A stretch of DNA of 64,000 nt. It comes from Planococcus sp. APC 4015 (lineage in GTDB: Bacteria > Actinomycetota > Actinomycetes > Actinomycetales > Microbacteriaceae). Under the pieces are notes generated by a model, which saw only the letters and a list, made by a program, of their open reading frames with translations, did not search any database and had not been told where the DNA came from. Within the stretch, counting starts at the first letter, position 1. Each line of letters begins with the position of its first letter. The translations under genes and the position numbers were made by a program. Shown here one piece after another: positions 14,846-24,025 of this stretch. The DNA lies in NCBI GenBank assembly GCA_030407505.1, contig JASDDH010000010.1, positions 45,782 through 109,781 of the forward strand. The letters are read 5' to 3'.

Positions 14846-16414
14846 TCAGCATTCGATGACGTTGACCGCGAGGCCGCCTTCGCTGGTCTCCTTGTACTTC
14901 GTCGACATGTCGATCCCGGTCTGCCGCATGGTCTCGACCACCTGATCCAGCGACACGAAATGCGATCCGTCGCCGCGCAGCGCCAGCCGCGCGGCGGTCA
15001 CCGCCGTGGATGCCGCGATCGCGTTCCGCTCGATGCAGGGGATCTGCACGAGACCGCCCACCGGGTCGCAGGTGAGACCGAGGTGATGCTCCATCGCGAT
15101 CTCCGCCGCGTTCTCGATCTGGCGGTTGGTGCCGCCCATCACCGCGGTGAGTCCGCCGGCCGCCATCGCGCAGGCCGAGCCGACCTCGGCCTGACACCCG
15201 CCTTCGGCTCCCGAGATCGACGCGTTCGCCTTGAAGAGCGAGCCCAACGCGGTGGCGGTGAGCAGAAAGCGACGGATGCCGCGCCGCCGGTTCGCCTCGG
15301 CCACGACGTCGGGCGACCCCGACTCGATCTCGGGCACCGGCGCATGGAACCCCAGCAGCGCGCTGCCGACGAGTTCGCCGTACGGTGTCACGGCGTTGCC
15401 CGCTCCCAGCCCGGAGTCGGCGAGGAAGCGCCACCAGTACATCGCGACGGCGGGGACGATCCCCGCCGCGCCGTTCGTGGGCGCGGTGACCACGCGCCCC
15501 CCGGCGGCGTTCTCCTCGTTGACGGCGAGCGCGAACGCGCCCAGCCACTCCCCCGGCAGCTCGCGATGGCCGCTGGATTCCGCCTCGTCGAGCTGCGCGC
15601 GGATCGCGCCTGCGCGGCGCTTCACCTTCAGGATGCCCGGGAGCACGCCGTCGGCGCGGAGCCCGGCATCCACGCACCCCGACATGGCATCCCAGACGGC
15701 GTCGAGCCCGCGCGCGATCTCTTCGTCGCTGCGCAGCACCTCTTCGTTGATGCGGGCGGCCTCGGCGATCGTGATGCCGCGCTCGTCGCACACGGTCAGC
15801 AGTTCGTCCGCGCTCGAGAACTGCAGCGGATAGGCGTGAGCCTGCACGCGTGCGGACTCGCCGTCGCGACGGATGAACCCGCCCCCGATCGAGTAGTACG
15901 TCTCGCGCAGCACGAGCCCGTCGTCCGACACCGGCGCCACCGGCATCATCGACACCCCGGTCTCGCGGAACACCGCCGCCCCGGCGGGCGCGGGACCCGC
16001 ATCCCGCGAACCCCACGCCTCGAGGGTCATCGCGTTCGGGTGAGCGGGCAGCCGTGTGCGCGCCTGGAAGACCACGTCGCCCCGGGCGAAGACGACCGGA
16101 CGGATGCCGGCGAGCAGAAGCTCGCGGCCGTCGGGCCAGGCGCTCCAGGCCGAGCGCACGGCATCCGGATCGACGCTCTCAGGCTCGAGGCCCTGCAGAC
16201 CAGCCACGACGGCATCGGGCGTGCCATGGCCGATGCCGGTGGCGCCGAGCGAGCCGTAGAGGGTGCACGTCACGCGCTGGACGCCGTCGAGCAGGTCGAG
16301 GTCGCGCAGGCGCACGGCGAAATCGAGGGCCGCCCGCATCGGGCCGACCGTGTGGGAGCTCGAGGGTCCTACTCCGATGGAGAACAGCTCGAACGCCGAG
16401 ACATAGGCGCTCAC
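14846..16414 (-). CDS. sdaA: L-serine ammonia-lyase, iron-sulfur, single-chain
   Basis: This 522-residue enzyme deaminates L-serine to pyruvate and ammonia using a 4Fe-4S cluster. The N-terminal SSSHTVGPMRAA motif marks the beta domain. The alpha domain shows the cluster cysteines in GGCQAEVGSACAM and LTCDPVGGLVQIPC and ends with the usual C-terminal cysteine (NVIEC). It is longer than the roughly 455-residue E. coli enzyme, partly through an extra segment near residues 320-350. The GTG start fits a TAGCCT hexamer exactly 6 bases upstream. It stands alone, not in an operon. Confidence 0.95.
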   Translation of the reverse strand: MSAYVSAFELFSIGVGPSSSHTVGPMRAALDFAVRLRDLDLLDGVQRVTCTLYGSLGATGIGHGTPDAVVAGLQGLEPESVDPDAVRSAWSAWPDGRELLLAGIRPVVFARGDVVFQARTRLPAHPNAMTLEAWGSRDAGPAPAGAAVFRETGVSMMPVAPVSDDGLVLRETYYSIGGGFIRRDGESARVQAHAYPLQFSSADELLTVCDERGITIAEAARINEEVLRSDEEIARGLDAVWDAMSGCVDAGLRADGVLPGILKVKRRAGAIRAQLDEAESSGHRELPGEWLGAFALAVNEENAAGGRVVTAPTNGAAGIVPAVAMYWWRFLADSGLGAGNAVTPYGELVGSALLGFHAPVPEIESGSPDVVAEANRRRGIRRFLLTATALGSLFKANASISGAEGGCQAEVGSACAMAAGGLTAVMGGTNRQIENAAEIAMEHHLGLTCDPVGGLVQIPCIERNAIAASTAVTAARLALRGDGSHFVSLDQVVETMRQTGIDMSTKYKETSEGGLAVNVIEC

Positions 16415-16420
16415 GGGACC

Positions 16421-16426
16421 AGGCTA
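16421..16426 (-). promoter_or_regulatory. -10 element, leaderless start of sdaA
   Basis: On the minus strand TAGCCT, six bases (GGTCCC), then GTG. No Shine-Dalgarno sequence is present. Confidence 0.5.
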
Positions 16427-16511
16427 CGCCGTCACCGCGTGTCGACCCCTTCTCCCCACGCGTGAGGGAGACTAGACAGAAGACATCCGTTCAGACACCA
16501 GGAGGTCGTCG

Positions 16512-16685
16512 ATGCTCTTCTTCGGCTACGCAGTTCTCTTCCTCGGCGGCATGTACCTCGTGGGGTCGTCCTTCGCCTCCCCCGTGCTGCCCGCGCTCGT
16601 CTTCGTCGCCGGAGTCCTGTGCATCTCGGCGGCGCTCGCCCTGCCGATGGTCGCTCAGCGCGCCGAGTCCGGTCCCCCGAACTGA
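16512..16685 (+). CDS. small two-helix membrane protein
   Basis: A 57-residue protein with two hydrophobic segments (about 2-21 and 25-46). AGGAGG lies 6 bases before the ATG, a strong ribosome-binding site that supports a real gene. It is divergent from sdaA and not part of an obvious operon. I do not recognise a family. Confidence 0.65.
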   Translation: MLFFGYAVLFLGGMYLVGSSFASPVLPALVFVAGVLCISAALALPMVAQRAESGPPN

Positions 16686-16694
16686 CGCGATCGA

Positions 16695-16715
16695 TCGCAG
16701 GCGCTCAGCCTGCGA
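16695..16715. terminator. hairpin at the end of the sugar-oxidation operon
   Basis: Perfect 8-bp stem TCGCAGGC / GCCTGCGA with a 5-base loop. It overlaps the stop codon of the SMP-30 gene and lies just after the small membrane protein gene, so it could serve both convergent transcripts. Confidence 0.5.
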
Positions 16716-17577
16716 AGGGGTGCACCGGAGCACCCTCGACGTCGACGTCGATCGCGTACACGAGTCCGGCCTGCGGCTCGGACCCCGCGTCGATGCCCTG
16801 TCGAGAGGTCGTGACGAACAACGTCATCCCGTGCTCTCCGCCGAACGCGCACGAGGTGACGTTGGTGACGGGCAGGTCGATCACGGCGACGAGCCGCCCC
16901 CGACTGTCATATCGCCGCACGGCGCCCCCACCCCACATCGCGACCCAGAGCCCTCCCTCCCGATCGAGCGCCATCCCATCGGGGGCGGCAGCACCATCGC
17001 CGAAGTCGATGAACACGTCGCGAGCTCCGAAGACCCCTCGCTCGGCGTCGTACTCGTAGGAGTGCACCGCGCGTTCCCCCGTGTCGGCGTGCAGCGCCTT
17101 CGCGCCACCGTCGGTCCAGACGAGCCCGTTCGGGATCGTGACCGAATCCATCACGACATGCACGCTGAGATCGGGGTCGAGGCGGTACATCCGCCCCGCG
17201 CCCTGCCGGGCGTCGTACGCCATCGACCCGCAGAACAGCCGCCCGGACGCGTCGCAGGCACCCTCGTTCATGCGCACGCCGGGGTCGTCGAAGACGGCGA
17301 TGGTCCGCTCGACGCGTAGGCGATCGTCGAGCAGGACGAAGCCGCGCTCGACGGCTGCGACGTATCCCCCACCCCGGCGATCGCGCACAAGGGCGACGAC
17401 ATCGCCCACGTGATCCCGCACCGCACCGGTCGGTGAAGCGCTCATGATGTCGCCGGCGAGCATGTCGACGTACCTCAGGCGGTTCGCCGTTCCGTCCCAG
17501 AACGCCCCCTCGCCGTGGAACACCGCGTGGTCGCCGATCCACGCCGGTGGCCGGCGCGGCGACTCAGAGCCAGCCAC
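16705..17577 (-). CDS. SMP-30/gluconolactonase family lactonase
   Basis: The 290-residue protein has the SMP-30 beta-propeller pattern: GEGAFWDG near the start (first metal ligand Glu), NEGACDASGRLFCGSM in the middle, IPNGLVWTDGG and an ADTGER-type segment. Family members hydrolyse sugar lactones to sugar acids with a bound divalent metal. The last gene of the operon, it would act between the sugar dehydrogenases and the IlvD/Edd dehydratase. I chose the GTG at 17577, which overlaps the SDR stop by 14 bases; longer starts would run deep into the SDR gene. Confidence 0.88.
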   Translation of the reverse strand: MAGSESPRRPPAWIGDHAVFHGEGAFWDGTANRLRYVDMLAGDIMSASPTGAVRDHVGDVVALVRDRRGGGYVAAVERGFVLLDDRLRVERTIAVFDDPGVRMNEGACDASGRLFCGSMAYDARQGAGRMYRLDPDLSVHVVMDSVTIPNGLVWTDGGAKALHADTGERAVHSYEYDAERGVFGARDVFIDFGDGAAAPDGMALDREGGLWVAMWGGGAVRRYDSRGRLVAVIDLPVTNVTSCAFGGEHGMTLFVTTSRQGIDAGSEPQAGLVYAIDVDVEGAPVHPFAG

Positions 17578-18331
17578 CGTCGACCACCCAGTTCTGCGCC
17601 GTGCACATCGCGGAGTCGTCCGCGGCGAGCCACAGGACGAGCCGCGCGACATCGTCGGGATTCAGCCGGTCGACGAGGCACTGGTTCCGTTCGATGTGCG
17701 CCAGCGATTCGGGCGTCACGACCTGACTCAGCTGGCGCTCGGTCATCACCCACCCCGGAATCACGCAGTTCACCCGGATGCGGTCGGGGCCGAGCTCCCG
17801 CGCCATCGTGCGCGTCATCCCCTCGATCCCGGCTTTCGCGGTGATGTACCCGACCAGGTCGACGAGATCGATGTGCGCGCTGATCGACCCGAGGTTGATG
17901 ATCGATCCGCCGCCGGCCGCCTTCATGACCGGCGCGACGCGACGGGAGGCGAAGAACTGGTGCCTCAGGTTGACGGCCATGCGGTCGTCCCAATAGTCGA
18001 CGTCGAGCTGGTCGATGGAGTGGCGCTCGTCGTGCGCGGCGTTGTTGATGAGCACGGTGACCGGTCCGAGGCGACGAACGAGGTCGTCGATCGCGCGCTC
18101 CAGATCCCCGACGTCGCGCACGTCGCAGGGGACGAAGCACACGGATTCGCCGAGTTCGGCGGCGAGCGCCTCCCCGTTCACGACGTCGATGTCCACGAAG
18201 CCGACCCGGGCGCCCTGGGCCGCGAACTGACGCACGAACTCCGCACCGAGTCCGGTCGATCCGCCGGTCACGATGACCGTCCGGCCCTCGAGGCTGGGGT
18301 ACGTCGCGTATGCCACCGGTTCGCCCTTCAT
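17564..18331 (-). CDS. short-chain dehydrogenase/reductase of the oxidation operon
   Basis: The 255-residue classical SDR has the cofactor motif TGGSTGLG, NNAAH for the central strand, a catalytic Ser in NLGSIS and YITAK as the Tyr-x3-Lys pair, ending NWVVDGGWL. It would oxidise a sugar to a lactone or a keto-deoxy sugar acid to its diketo form using NAD(P). The ATG overlaps the stop of the alcohol dehydrogenase gene by 4 bases, so the two are coupled. Confidence 0.92.
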   Translation of the reverse strand: MKGEPVAYATYPSLEGRTVIVTGGSTGLGAEFVRQFAAQGARVGFVDIDVVNGEALAAELGESVCFVPCDVRDVGDLERAIDDLVRRLGPVTVLINNAAHDERHSIDQLDVDYWDDRMAVNLRHQFFASRRVAPVMKAAGGGSIINLGSISAHIDLVDLVGYITAKAGIEGMTRTMARELGPDRIRVNCVIPGWVMTERQLSQVVTPESLAHIERNQCLVDRLNPDDVARLVLWLAADDSAMCTAQNWVVDGGWL

Positions 18332-19443
18332 CGACCCGGGTAGACGATCGATCGGCCCACCGCGTCGCCCTGGAGCGCATCGAAGCTGTCGTTGATGCGA
18401 TCGAGCGGATAGCTCTCGCCGATCAGCTCGCCGAGGGGCAGGGCGCCGCTCCGATACAGATCGAAGATCCGCGGCAGGTCGAGCTGCGGGATCGAGGATC
18501 CGTAGAGCGATCCCACGATCCTCTTCTGCCGCTGCACGAGCTCGTTGATCGGCACCTCGAACGATTGGCCGGCGCGTCCGAGCCCGACAGCGACGACCGT
18601 GCCGCCGGGTGCGAGCATCGCCACGGCCGACGTCAGCGTCTCGGGGCGGCCGATCGCCTCGATCACCCACCGCACTCCGCCGGCGACCAGCGACAGCACC
18701 TGCTCGACCGCATCGCCGTCCCGCGCATCGACGGTGTGCGTCGCTCCCAGTCTTTCGGCGAGCGCGAGCTTGGACCGATCGATGTCCACGGCGATGATCG
18801 GCGACGCTCCGGCGAGCCGCGCCCCCATGAGCGCTGCGAGCCCGACGCCGCCGGCACCCATCACGACGACGGGATCACCGATGCACGAGCCGATGACGTT
18901 CCGCACCGCGCCCACGCCCGTGATCACGGCGCATCCGGCGATCGCGGCCACCTCTGCCGGGATGTCCTTCGGCACGAAGACCACGCTCCGTTCGGGAACC
19001 ACGACCCGCTCGGCGAAGCACGACACACCGAGGAGGTGGTGCACGGGGCCGCCGCCCGAGCTCATGCGCGTCGTGCCGTCCAGGAGCCCACCCGATCGCG
19101 CCTGGACGGGGCCGAACTCGCACATGATCGGTCTGCCCGAGATGCACTGCGCACAACGCCCGCAGTTCGGACGCCACAGCAGGGCGACACGGTCGCCGAC
19201 GGCGATGTCACCGGTTGCCCCCGGGCCGAGCTGGAGCACCCGGCCCGCACCCTCATGCCCGGGGACGACGGGGAGCGGGCACCGCAGGTCACCGCGCAGG
19301 TAGTGCAGGTCCGAATGGCACACCCCGGCGGCCTCGATCTCGACGAGCAGCTCGCCGGGGCCGGGGTCACTGAGCTCGATCTCCTCGATCTCCAGCGGTG
19401 AACCGAATGCGCGCAGCACGGCTGCTCTGACGGTCTGTGTCAT
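18328..19443 (-). CDS. zinc-dependent alcohol dehydrogenase (MDR family)
   Basis: The 371-residue enzyme has the catalytic zinc ligands in GVCHSDLHYL and PGHEGAG, the structural zinc cluster CGRCAQC...C and the NAD-binding motif GAGGVG. Members with this S-x-GGG...GVSCFAE pattern oxidise primary or secondary alcohols, sometimes with mycothiol-like cofactors. Here it is probably an aldose or polyol dehydrogenase of the same pathway. The ATG at 19443 begins the GroES-like fold; 22 bases separate it from the dehydratase gene. Confidence 0.92.
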   Translation of the reverse strand: MTQTVRAAVLRAFGSPLEIEEIELSDPGPGELLVEIEAAGVCHSDLHYLRGDLRCPLPVVPGHEGAGRVLQLGPGATGDIAVGDRVALLWRPNCGRCAQCISGRPIMCEFGPVQARSGGLLDGTTRMSSGGGPVHHLLGVSCFAERVVVPERSVVFVPKDIPAEVAAIAGCAVITGVGAVRNVIGSCIGDPVVVMGAGGVGLAALMGARLAGASPIIAVDIDRSKLALAERLGATHTVDARDGDAVEQVLSLVAGGVRWVIEAIGRPETLTSAVAMLAPGGTVVAVGLGRAGQSFEVPINELVQRQKRIVGSLYGSSIPQLDLPRIFDLYRSGALPLGELIGESYPLDRINDSFDALQGDAVGRSIVYPGR

Positions 19444-19465
19444 GTCTCTCCTCGTGATGCCGGGC

Positions 19466-21202
19466 TCAGTGTGACTCACGCATGACGTCCTGGCCGGTAC
19501 CACCGACGAGGAAGTCGAGATCAGCCCCCGAATCAGCCTGCTGCACATGGTCGATGTAGAGCTGCTGCCATCCGCGTGAGGCGGTCGCGTATGCGGCGGC
19601 GAGCCGCGGCGACGGCACTCGCGCTGCCAATTCCTCGTCGGAGACCAGGAGGGTGAGGGTGCGTGCGGCGACGTCGAGGTCGATCAGGTCGCCGTCCTGC
19701 ACCAGAGCGAGGGTGCCACCCGCGGCCGCCTCCGGCGTCACGTGCAGCACCACGGTCCCATACGCCGTCCCGCTCATCCGCCCGTCGCAGACCCGCACCA
19801 TGTCGCGCACCCCCCTGTCGAGAACGCGCTGGGGAAGCGGCATGTTCGCCACCTCGGGCATGCCGGGGTAGCCGCGCGGACCGCATCCACGCAGGACGAG
19901 GACGGAGTTCTCATCGACGTCGAGGTCGGGGTCGTCGATGCGGGCACGCATGTCTTCGACCGAGTCGAACACCACCGCCGGCCCGCGGTGCTGGAGGAGC
20001 TCGGGACTCGCGGCCGCCGGTTTGATGATGGCTCCGGTGGGGGCGAGGTTCCCCCGCAGCACCGCGATCCCCGCAGCCGCCTGCAACGGATCGTCCGCGC
20101 CGCGGATCACGTCGCGGTCCCAGACCTCCGGAGCATCCAGCTCGTCGACGAACGGGCGCCCGGCCACGGTCACCGCGTCGGGATCCAGCAGATGTCGCAC
20201 CTCTTTCATCACCGCGAGGAACCCGCCCGCGCGGAACAGGTCCTCCATCAGGAAGCGCCCCGCGGGCTGGAGGTTCACCAGGAGAGGCACATCGGCCCCG
20301 ATCCGGTCGAAGTCGTCGAGCTCCAATCCCACACCCAGCCGCCCGGCGATGGCGAGGAGGTGGACCACGGCATTCGTCGAGCCGCCGATCGCCGCCAAGG
20401 CGACGATCGCGTTGTGGAACGCCGCAGGTGTCATGATGTCGGCCGGCGCGCAGCCTTCTTCGACCAGGCGGACCGATCGTCGTCCGGTCGCGTGGGCGAA
20501 CTCCAGCAGACGGCTGTCCGAGGCGGGGATGCCGGCGATCCCGGGGAGCGACATCCCGAGCGCTTCCGCGACACAGGCCATCGTCGAGGCGGTGCCCATC
20601 GTGTTGCAGTGCCCGCGGCTTCGGATCATCGAGGACTCGGACGACACGAAGTAGTCGGCATCCAGCTGCCCGGCCCGCACCTCCTCGCTGAGCTTCCAGA
20701 CGTCCGTGCCGCAGCCCAGGGGCTTGCCTCGAAAGGTTCCGTTGAGCATCGGCCCTCCGGGAACGACGATGGCGGGGATGCCCACCGATGCCGCAGCCAT
20801 GAGGAGTGCGGGAATGGTCTTGTCGCAGCCGCCGAGGAGCACCAGCCCGTCGATCGGGTTCGCGCGGAACAGCTCTTCCATGGCCATCGCCGCCATGTTC
20901 CGCCACAGCATCGCCGTCGTCCGCACCGTCGTCTCACCCAACGACACGACGGGGAGGTTGAAGGGGATGCCGCCCGCTTCGTAGACCCCGTTCTTCACGC
21001 TCTGCGCGATCTCGTCGAGATGCGAGTTGCACGGGGTGAGGTCGGAAGCCGTGTTCGCGATCGCGATGTTCGGCCTGCCGTCGAAGGCGTGGTCGGGAAG
21101 CCCTCTGCGCATCCACGCCCGGTGGAGATAGGTGTTGCGGTCGTCACCGTCGTACCAGGCGGCACTTCTCCGGGTGGAGCCGCCGATGTTCTCACTGCTC
21201 AT
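19466..21202 (-). CDS. IlvD/Edd family sugar-acid dehydratase
   Basis: The 578-residue protein belongs to the dihydroxy-acid/phosphogluconate dehydratase family. Iron-sulfur cysteines lie in TPCNSH, GGCDK and GHCNTMGTASTM, and the second domain has the conserved GRMSGTAYGTVVLHV. Surrounding sugar dehydrogenases, a lactonase and a semialdehyde dehydrogenase point to a pentonate (arabinonate or xylonate) or similar aldonate dehydratase giving a 2-keto-3-deoxy acid, rather than the valine-pathway IlvD. The exact aldonate is not readable from sequence. The ATG overlaps the upstream stop by 4 bases. Confidence 0.9.
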   Translation of the reverse strand: MSSENIGGSTRRSAAWYDGDDRNTYLHRAWMRRGLPDHAFDGRPNIAIANTASDLTPCNSHLDEIAQSVKNGVYEAGGIPFNLPVVSLGETTVRTTAMLWRNMAAMAMEELFRANPIDGLVLLGGCDKTIPALLMAAASVGIPAIVVPGGPMLNGTFRGKPLGCGTDVWKLSEEVRAGQLDADYFVSSESSMIRSRGHCNTMGTASTMACVAEALGMSLPGIAGIPASDSRLLEFAHATGRRSVRLVEEGCAPADIMTPAAFHNAIVALAAIGGSTNAVVHLLAIAGRLGVGLELDDFDRIGADVPLLVNLQPAGRFLMEDLFRAGGFLAVMKEVRHLLDPDAVTVAGRPFVDELDAPEVWDRDVIRGADDPLQAAAGIAVLRGNLAPTGAIIKPAAASPELLQHRGPAVVFDSVEDMRARIDDPDLDVDENSVLVLRGCGPRGYPGMPEVANMPLPQRVLDRGVRDMVRVCDGRMSGTAYGTVVLHVTPEAAAGGTLALVQDGDLIDLDVAARTLTLLVSDEELAARVPSPRLAAAYATASRGWQQLYIDHVQQADSGADLDFLVGGTGQDVMRESH

Positions 21203-22713
21203 CGTCGTGCCGTCCTCTCGGGCGCGTCGCCGTCGATCGGATCCCCCGGGGACGGCACGATGAGCCGCCCGTCGACCCGATGGGGGATCCGGTTCAGACC
21301 CTCGTCCCCGAGATCGGCGGGCAGGAGCGCCGCGGGGGCGTGCTGGTAGGCGATCGGGCGCAGGAATCGCCGGATCGAGGTCGCACCCACCGACGTGTGC
21401 TGGGTCGTCGTCGCGGGCCACGGTCCACCGTGGTGCTGCCCCCAGGTGACGGCCACTCCCGTCGGCCATCCGTCGAAGAGCACGCGGCCCGCTCGTTCCG
21501 ACAGCACGTCGACGAGCCCGGCCACGTCTTCGCCGGGCTGTGCGTGGATGGTCGCCGTGAGGGATCCCTCGATGTGCGAGACGGCGTCACTCACGTCGTC
21601 GAGATCGGTGTACTCGACGAGGAGGGTCAGCGGACCGAAGCACTCTTCGAGCAGGGTGCCGCTGTGACTCACGAAGTCGTGGACGGAGGTGCGGAGCACG
21701 GTGGCGGCAGCGCGGCCGTGCTCCTGGGCGCCGGCGGCGACGATGTCGACCTCGCCCGCGGCGAGAAGTCGGGCGACGCTGGGCGCGAAGGCCTCTGTGA
21801 TCCGGTCCGTGAGCAGCGTGAAGCCCGGCGTGGACTCCACAACCTGCCGAAGCAGACCCGTGGACGCGAATCCCGCGGGCACGAACACGACTCCCGGCTT
21901 CGTGCAGAACTGCCCTCCGCCCAGCGTGAAGGATTCGACGAGCCCCGCCGTCAGCTCGTCTCGGCGCACATCCACCGCGCCGGGGGTGACGATGACGGGG
22001 TTCACGCTCCCCAGCTCGCCGAAGAACGGGATCGGATCCGGTCGATTCGACGTGACCTCGAGAAGGGCCCGGCCACCCGAGAGCGATCCGGTGAAGGCGA
22101 CCGCCCGCACATGCCGCGCCTGGGCGAGGGCGACGCCGGCGTCGCGGCCTTCGACGAGCCCGAGCATTCCGGCGGGTGCGCCCGCCTCGTCCAATCCGCG
22201 ACGGACGACGTCCGCGGTCCGGCGCGAGAGCTCGAGGTGACCGGAGTGCGCCTTGACGATCACGGGACACCCGGCGGCGAACGCGGCCGCGGTGTCACCG
22301 CCGGCGACCGAGAAGGCGAACGGGAAGTTCGACGCCGAGAACACCGCGACCACGCCGAGCGGCCGCAGGAACCGCCTGATCTCCGGGCGCGGGGGTGACG
22401 CGCCCGGATCGGCGCTGTCCACCGAGGCCTCGAGGTAGGAGCCTTCCCGGACGACATCCGCGAAGAGGCGCAGCTGAGCCGTGGTGCGCCGGATCTCGCC
22501 CCGCAGCCGGGGCGCTCCGAGATGCGTCTCGCGGTCGGCGATCTCGACCAGGTCGCCCGCCTCCTCCTCCAGCAGCGTCGCGACCCGGGTGAGCCACTCG
22601 GCTCGCTCCGCTCGCGTCGCATCGCGCGCCGCTGACACCGCGTCGGAGGCGATGCCGACGATCTCGTCGGTGCTCGCCCGCGTGGTCGCGCCGGTCGTCG
22701 TCGAATGTGCCAA
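21199..22713 (-). CDS. aldehyde dehydrogenase, ketoglutarate-semialdehyde type
   Basis: The 504-residue enzyme has the catalytic Glu in FGELGSVNPV and the nucleophilic Cys in GGGQFCTKPG. This motif set and length fit the NADP-dependent alpha-ketoglutarate semialdehyde (2,5-dioxopentanoate) dehydrogenases that end Weimberg-type pentose and hexarate routes. Next to a sugar-acid dehydratase this suggests the final step to 2-oxoglutarate, although no second keto-deoxy-acid dehydratase is visible. The start is an unusual TTG at 22713, supported by AGGAGG 5 bases upstream; the only upstream ATG lies inside the GH10 gene. Confidence 0.9.
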   Translation of the reverse strand: MAHSTTTGATTRASTDEIVGIASDAVSAARDATRAERAEWLTRVATLLEEEAGDLVEIADRETHLGAPRLRGEIRRTTAQLRLFADVVREGSYLEASVDSADPGASPPRPEIRRFLRPLGVVAVFSASNFPFAFSVAGGDTAAAFAAGCPVIVKAHSGHLELSRRTADVVRRGLDEAGAPAGMLGLVEGRDAGVALAQARHVRAVAFTGSLSGGRALLEVTSNRPDPIPFFGELGSVNPVIVTPGAVDVRRDELTAGLVESFTLGGGQFCTKPGVVFVPAGFASTGLLRQVVESTPGFTLLTDRITEAFAPSVARLLAAGEVDIVAAGAQEHGRAAATVLRTSVHDFVSHSGTLLEECFGPLTLLVEYTDLDDVSDAVSHIEGSLTATIHAQPGEDVAGLVDVLSERAGRVLFDGWPTGVAVTWGQHHGGPWPATTTQHTSVGATSIRRFLRPIAYQHAPAALLPADLGDEGLNRIPHRVDGRLIVPSPGDPIDGDAPERTARR

Positions 22714-22718
22714 TGTGC

Positions 22719-22724
22719 CCTCCT
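22719..22724 (-). promoter_or_regulatory. ribosome-binding site that sets a TTG start
   Basis: AGGAGG, five bases, then TTG. It decides the start of the aldehyde dehydrogenase and allows independent initiation in the 37-base gap after the GH10 gene. Confidence 0.6.
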
Positions 22725-22750
22725 GTGGCAGCTGCGCTCGCGTGGAGCCT

Positions 22751-24025
22751 CTAGCGTCCGGTCTCGACGACCGTGTCGCTGTGGCCGGGGTGAAGGTCGA
22801 TCTCGACCGATCCCTGCGATGTGGTGATCCGGTATCGCCCGGCGAAGCCGCTGATCGCGATCGCGCCGTCGGCATCCGTCGTCATATGCGTCGGTGCGTA
22901 CCACCACTCCTCGCGGATCAGAGCGCGCAGAGCCTCGTAGGCGGGTTTCGGCGATCCGTCCGCGCGCACGAGGCCAGACGGCGCGCCGAGCCAGGCGCCG
23001 TGGTCGGTTATGCCCCAGTACGTGAGCGACTCGACCGCGGGATGCGCAACGACGTTGCGGTAGTGCCGCACGATCTCATCCGCCTGCCGGGCTTCACCCT
23101 CGGCCGTCGACGGCCAGGAATCCACCTGGTAGTCGTTGAGGTCCACGATGTGCGAGGGCATGAGGGCGCCGGACAGCAGCGTCGTCTCGGTGAGCTGCAG
23201 CGGCAGACCGAACCGGGAGAAGCGCTCGAGGATCTCCCCGATCTGCTCTTCGCCCCGATAGCCCTGGTGCATGTGGGTCTGCACCCCGAGTGCGTCGATC
23301 CGGATGCCGGCATCCAGGCACTCTTCGATCAGACGCTCGTAGCTCGCCGACAGATCGAAGTCGTTCAGGACGAGCCGGACCGCCGGATTCGCGGCGCGCG
23401 CTTCGTCGAAGGCCATCTTCACGGTGGCGATCTGTCCCTTTCGCCGGGCCAGACGGGTGACCGCGTTGTCCTCTGCGGTGAACACGGGAAGGATGACGGC
23501 CTCGTTGATGGCGTCCCACACGTCCACGACACCGGCGAACTCGGTCACCTCGCGGCGGATCCGCTCCCGGATGACCGTCTCGACGCTGTGCTCGTCTTCG
23601 TCGAGCAGCCACTCGGGCGCGAGGGTGTGCCAGAGCAGAGGATGCCCCTTGACCGTGACTCCCCGCGACGCGAACCACTCGGCCGTCCGGCGCATGCGCG
23701 CCGTCTCAGGCCGGCCGCGCACGGGCTCGAACCCGCGCCAGTAGAACGGGAGCGTGACCATGTTGAACAGCTGCAGCCACGACTCCGCGAGTGATTCCGG
23801 ATCAGGCGGGATGAGACCGCCGAAGACCTCCGACGCGCTGCCGCCGACCGTTTCGGGAGGACCCCCGATCCACTCGACGAAGTCGAAGCCGATGTTGCCG
23901 AACCCGAACGCATGGCGCACCTGCTCGACGGCGACCGACGCCGAATCGAGCGGGCGGCCCGCCGGATCGAGCACGACCACGCGCGCGGCGGCGATGCGAT
24001 GGTCCAACCCGGCGATCGCCGTCAT
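22751..24025 (-). CDS. GH10-like glycoside hydrolase without signal peptide
   Basis: The 424-residue protein matches endo-1,4-beta-xylanase family 10. It has an N-terminal strand-rich lead (about 10-45), GHPLLWHTLAPEWL (127-140), the acid/base Glu175 in WDAINEA, a QTHMH strand (249-253), the probable nucleophile Glu280 in LTETT and a C-terminal WGITDHGAWLG. There is no signal peptide, so it should act inside the cell on imported short oligosaccharides, unlike secreted xylanases. The nucleophile motif departs from the usual ITELD, so the substrate may not be plain xylan. It overlaps the tautomerase gene by 4 bases. Confidence 0.87.
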   Translation of the reverse strand: MTAIAGLDHRIAAARVVVLDPAGRPLDSASVAVEQVRHAFGFGNIGFDFVEWIGGPPETVGGSASEVFGGLIPPDPESLAESWLQLFNMVTLPFYWRGFEPVRGRPETARMRRTAEWFASRGVTVKGHPLLWHTLAPEWLLDEDEHSVETVIRERIRREVTEFAGVVDVWDAINEAVILPVFTAEDNAVTRLARRKGQIATVKMAFDEARAANPAVRLVLNDFDLSASYERLIEECLDAGIRIDALGVQTHMHQGYRGEEQIGEILERFSRFGLPLQLTETTLLSGALMPSHIVDLNDYQVDSWPSTAEGEARQADEIVRHYRNVVAHPAVESLTYWGITDHGAWLGAPSGLVRADGSPKPAYEALRALIREEWWYAPTHMTTDADGAIAISGFAGRYRITTSQGSVEIDLHPGHSDTVVETGR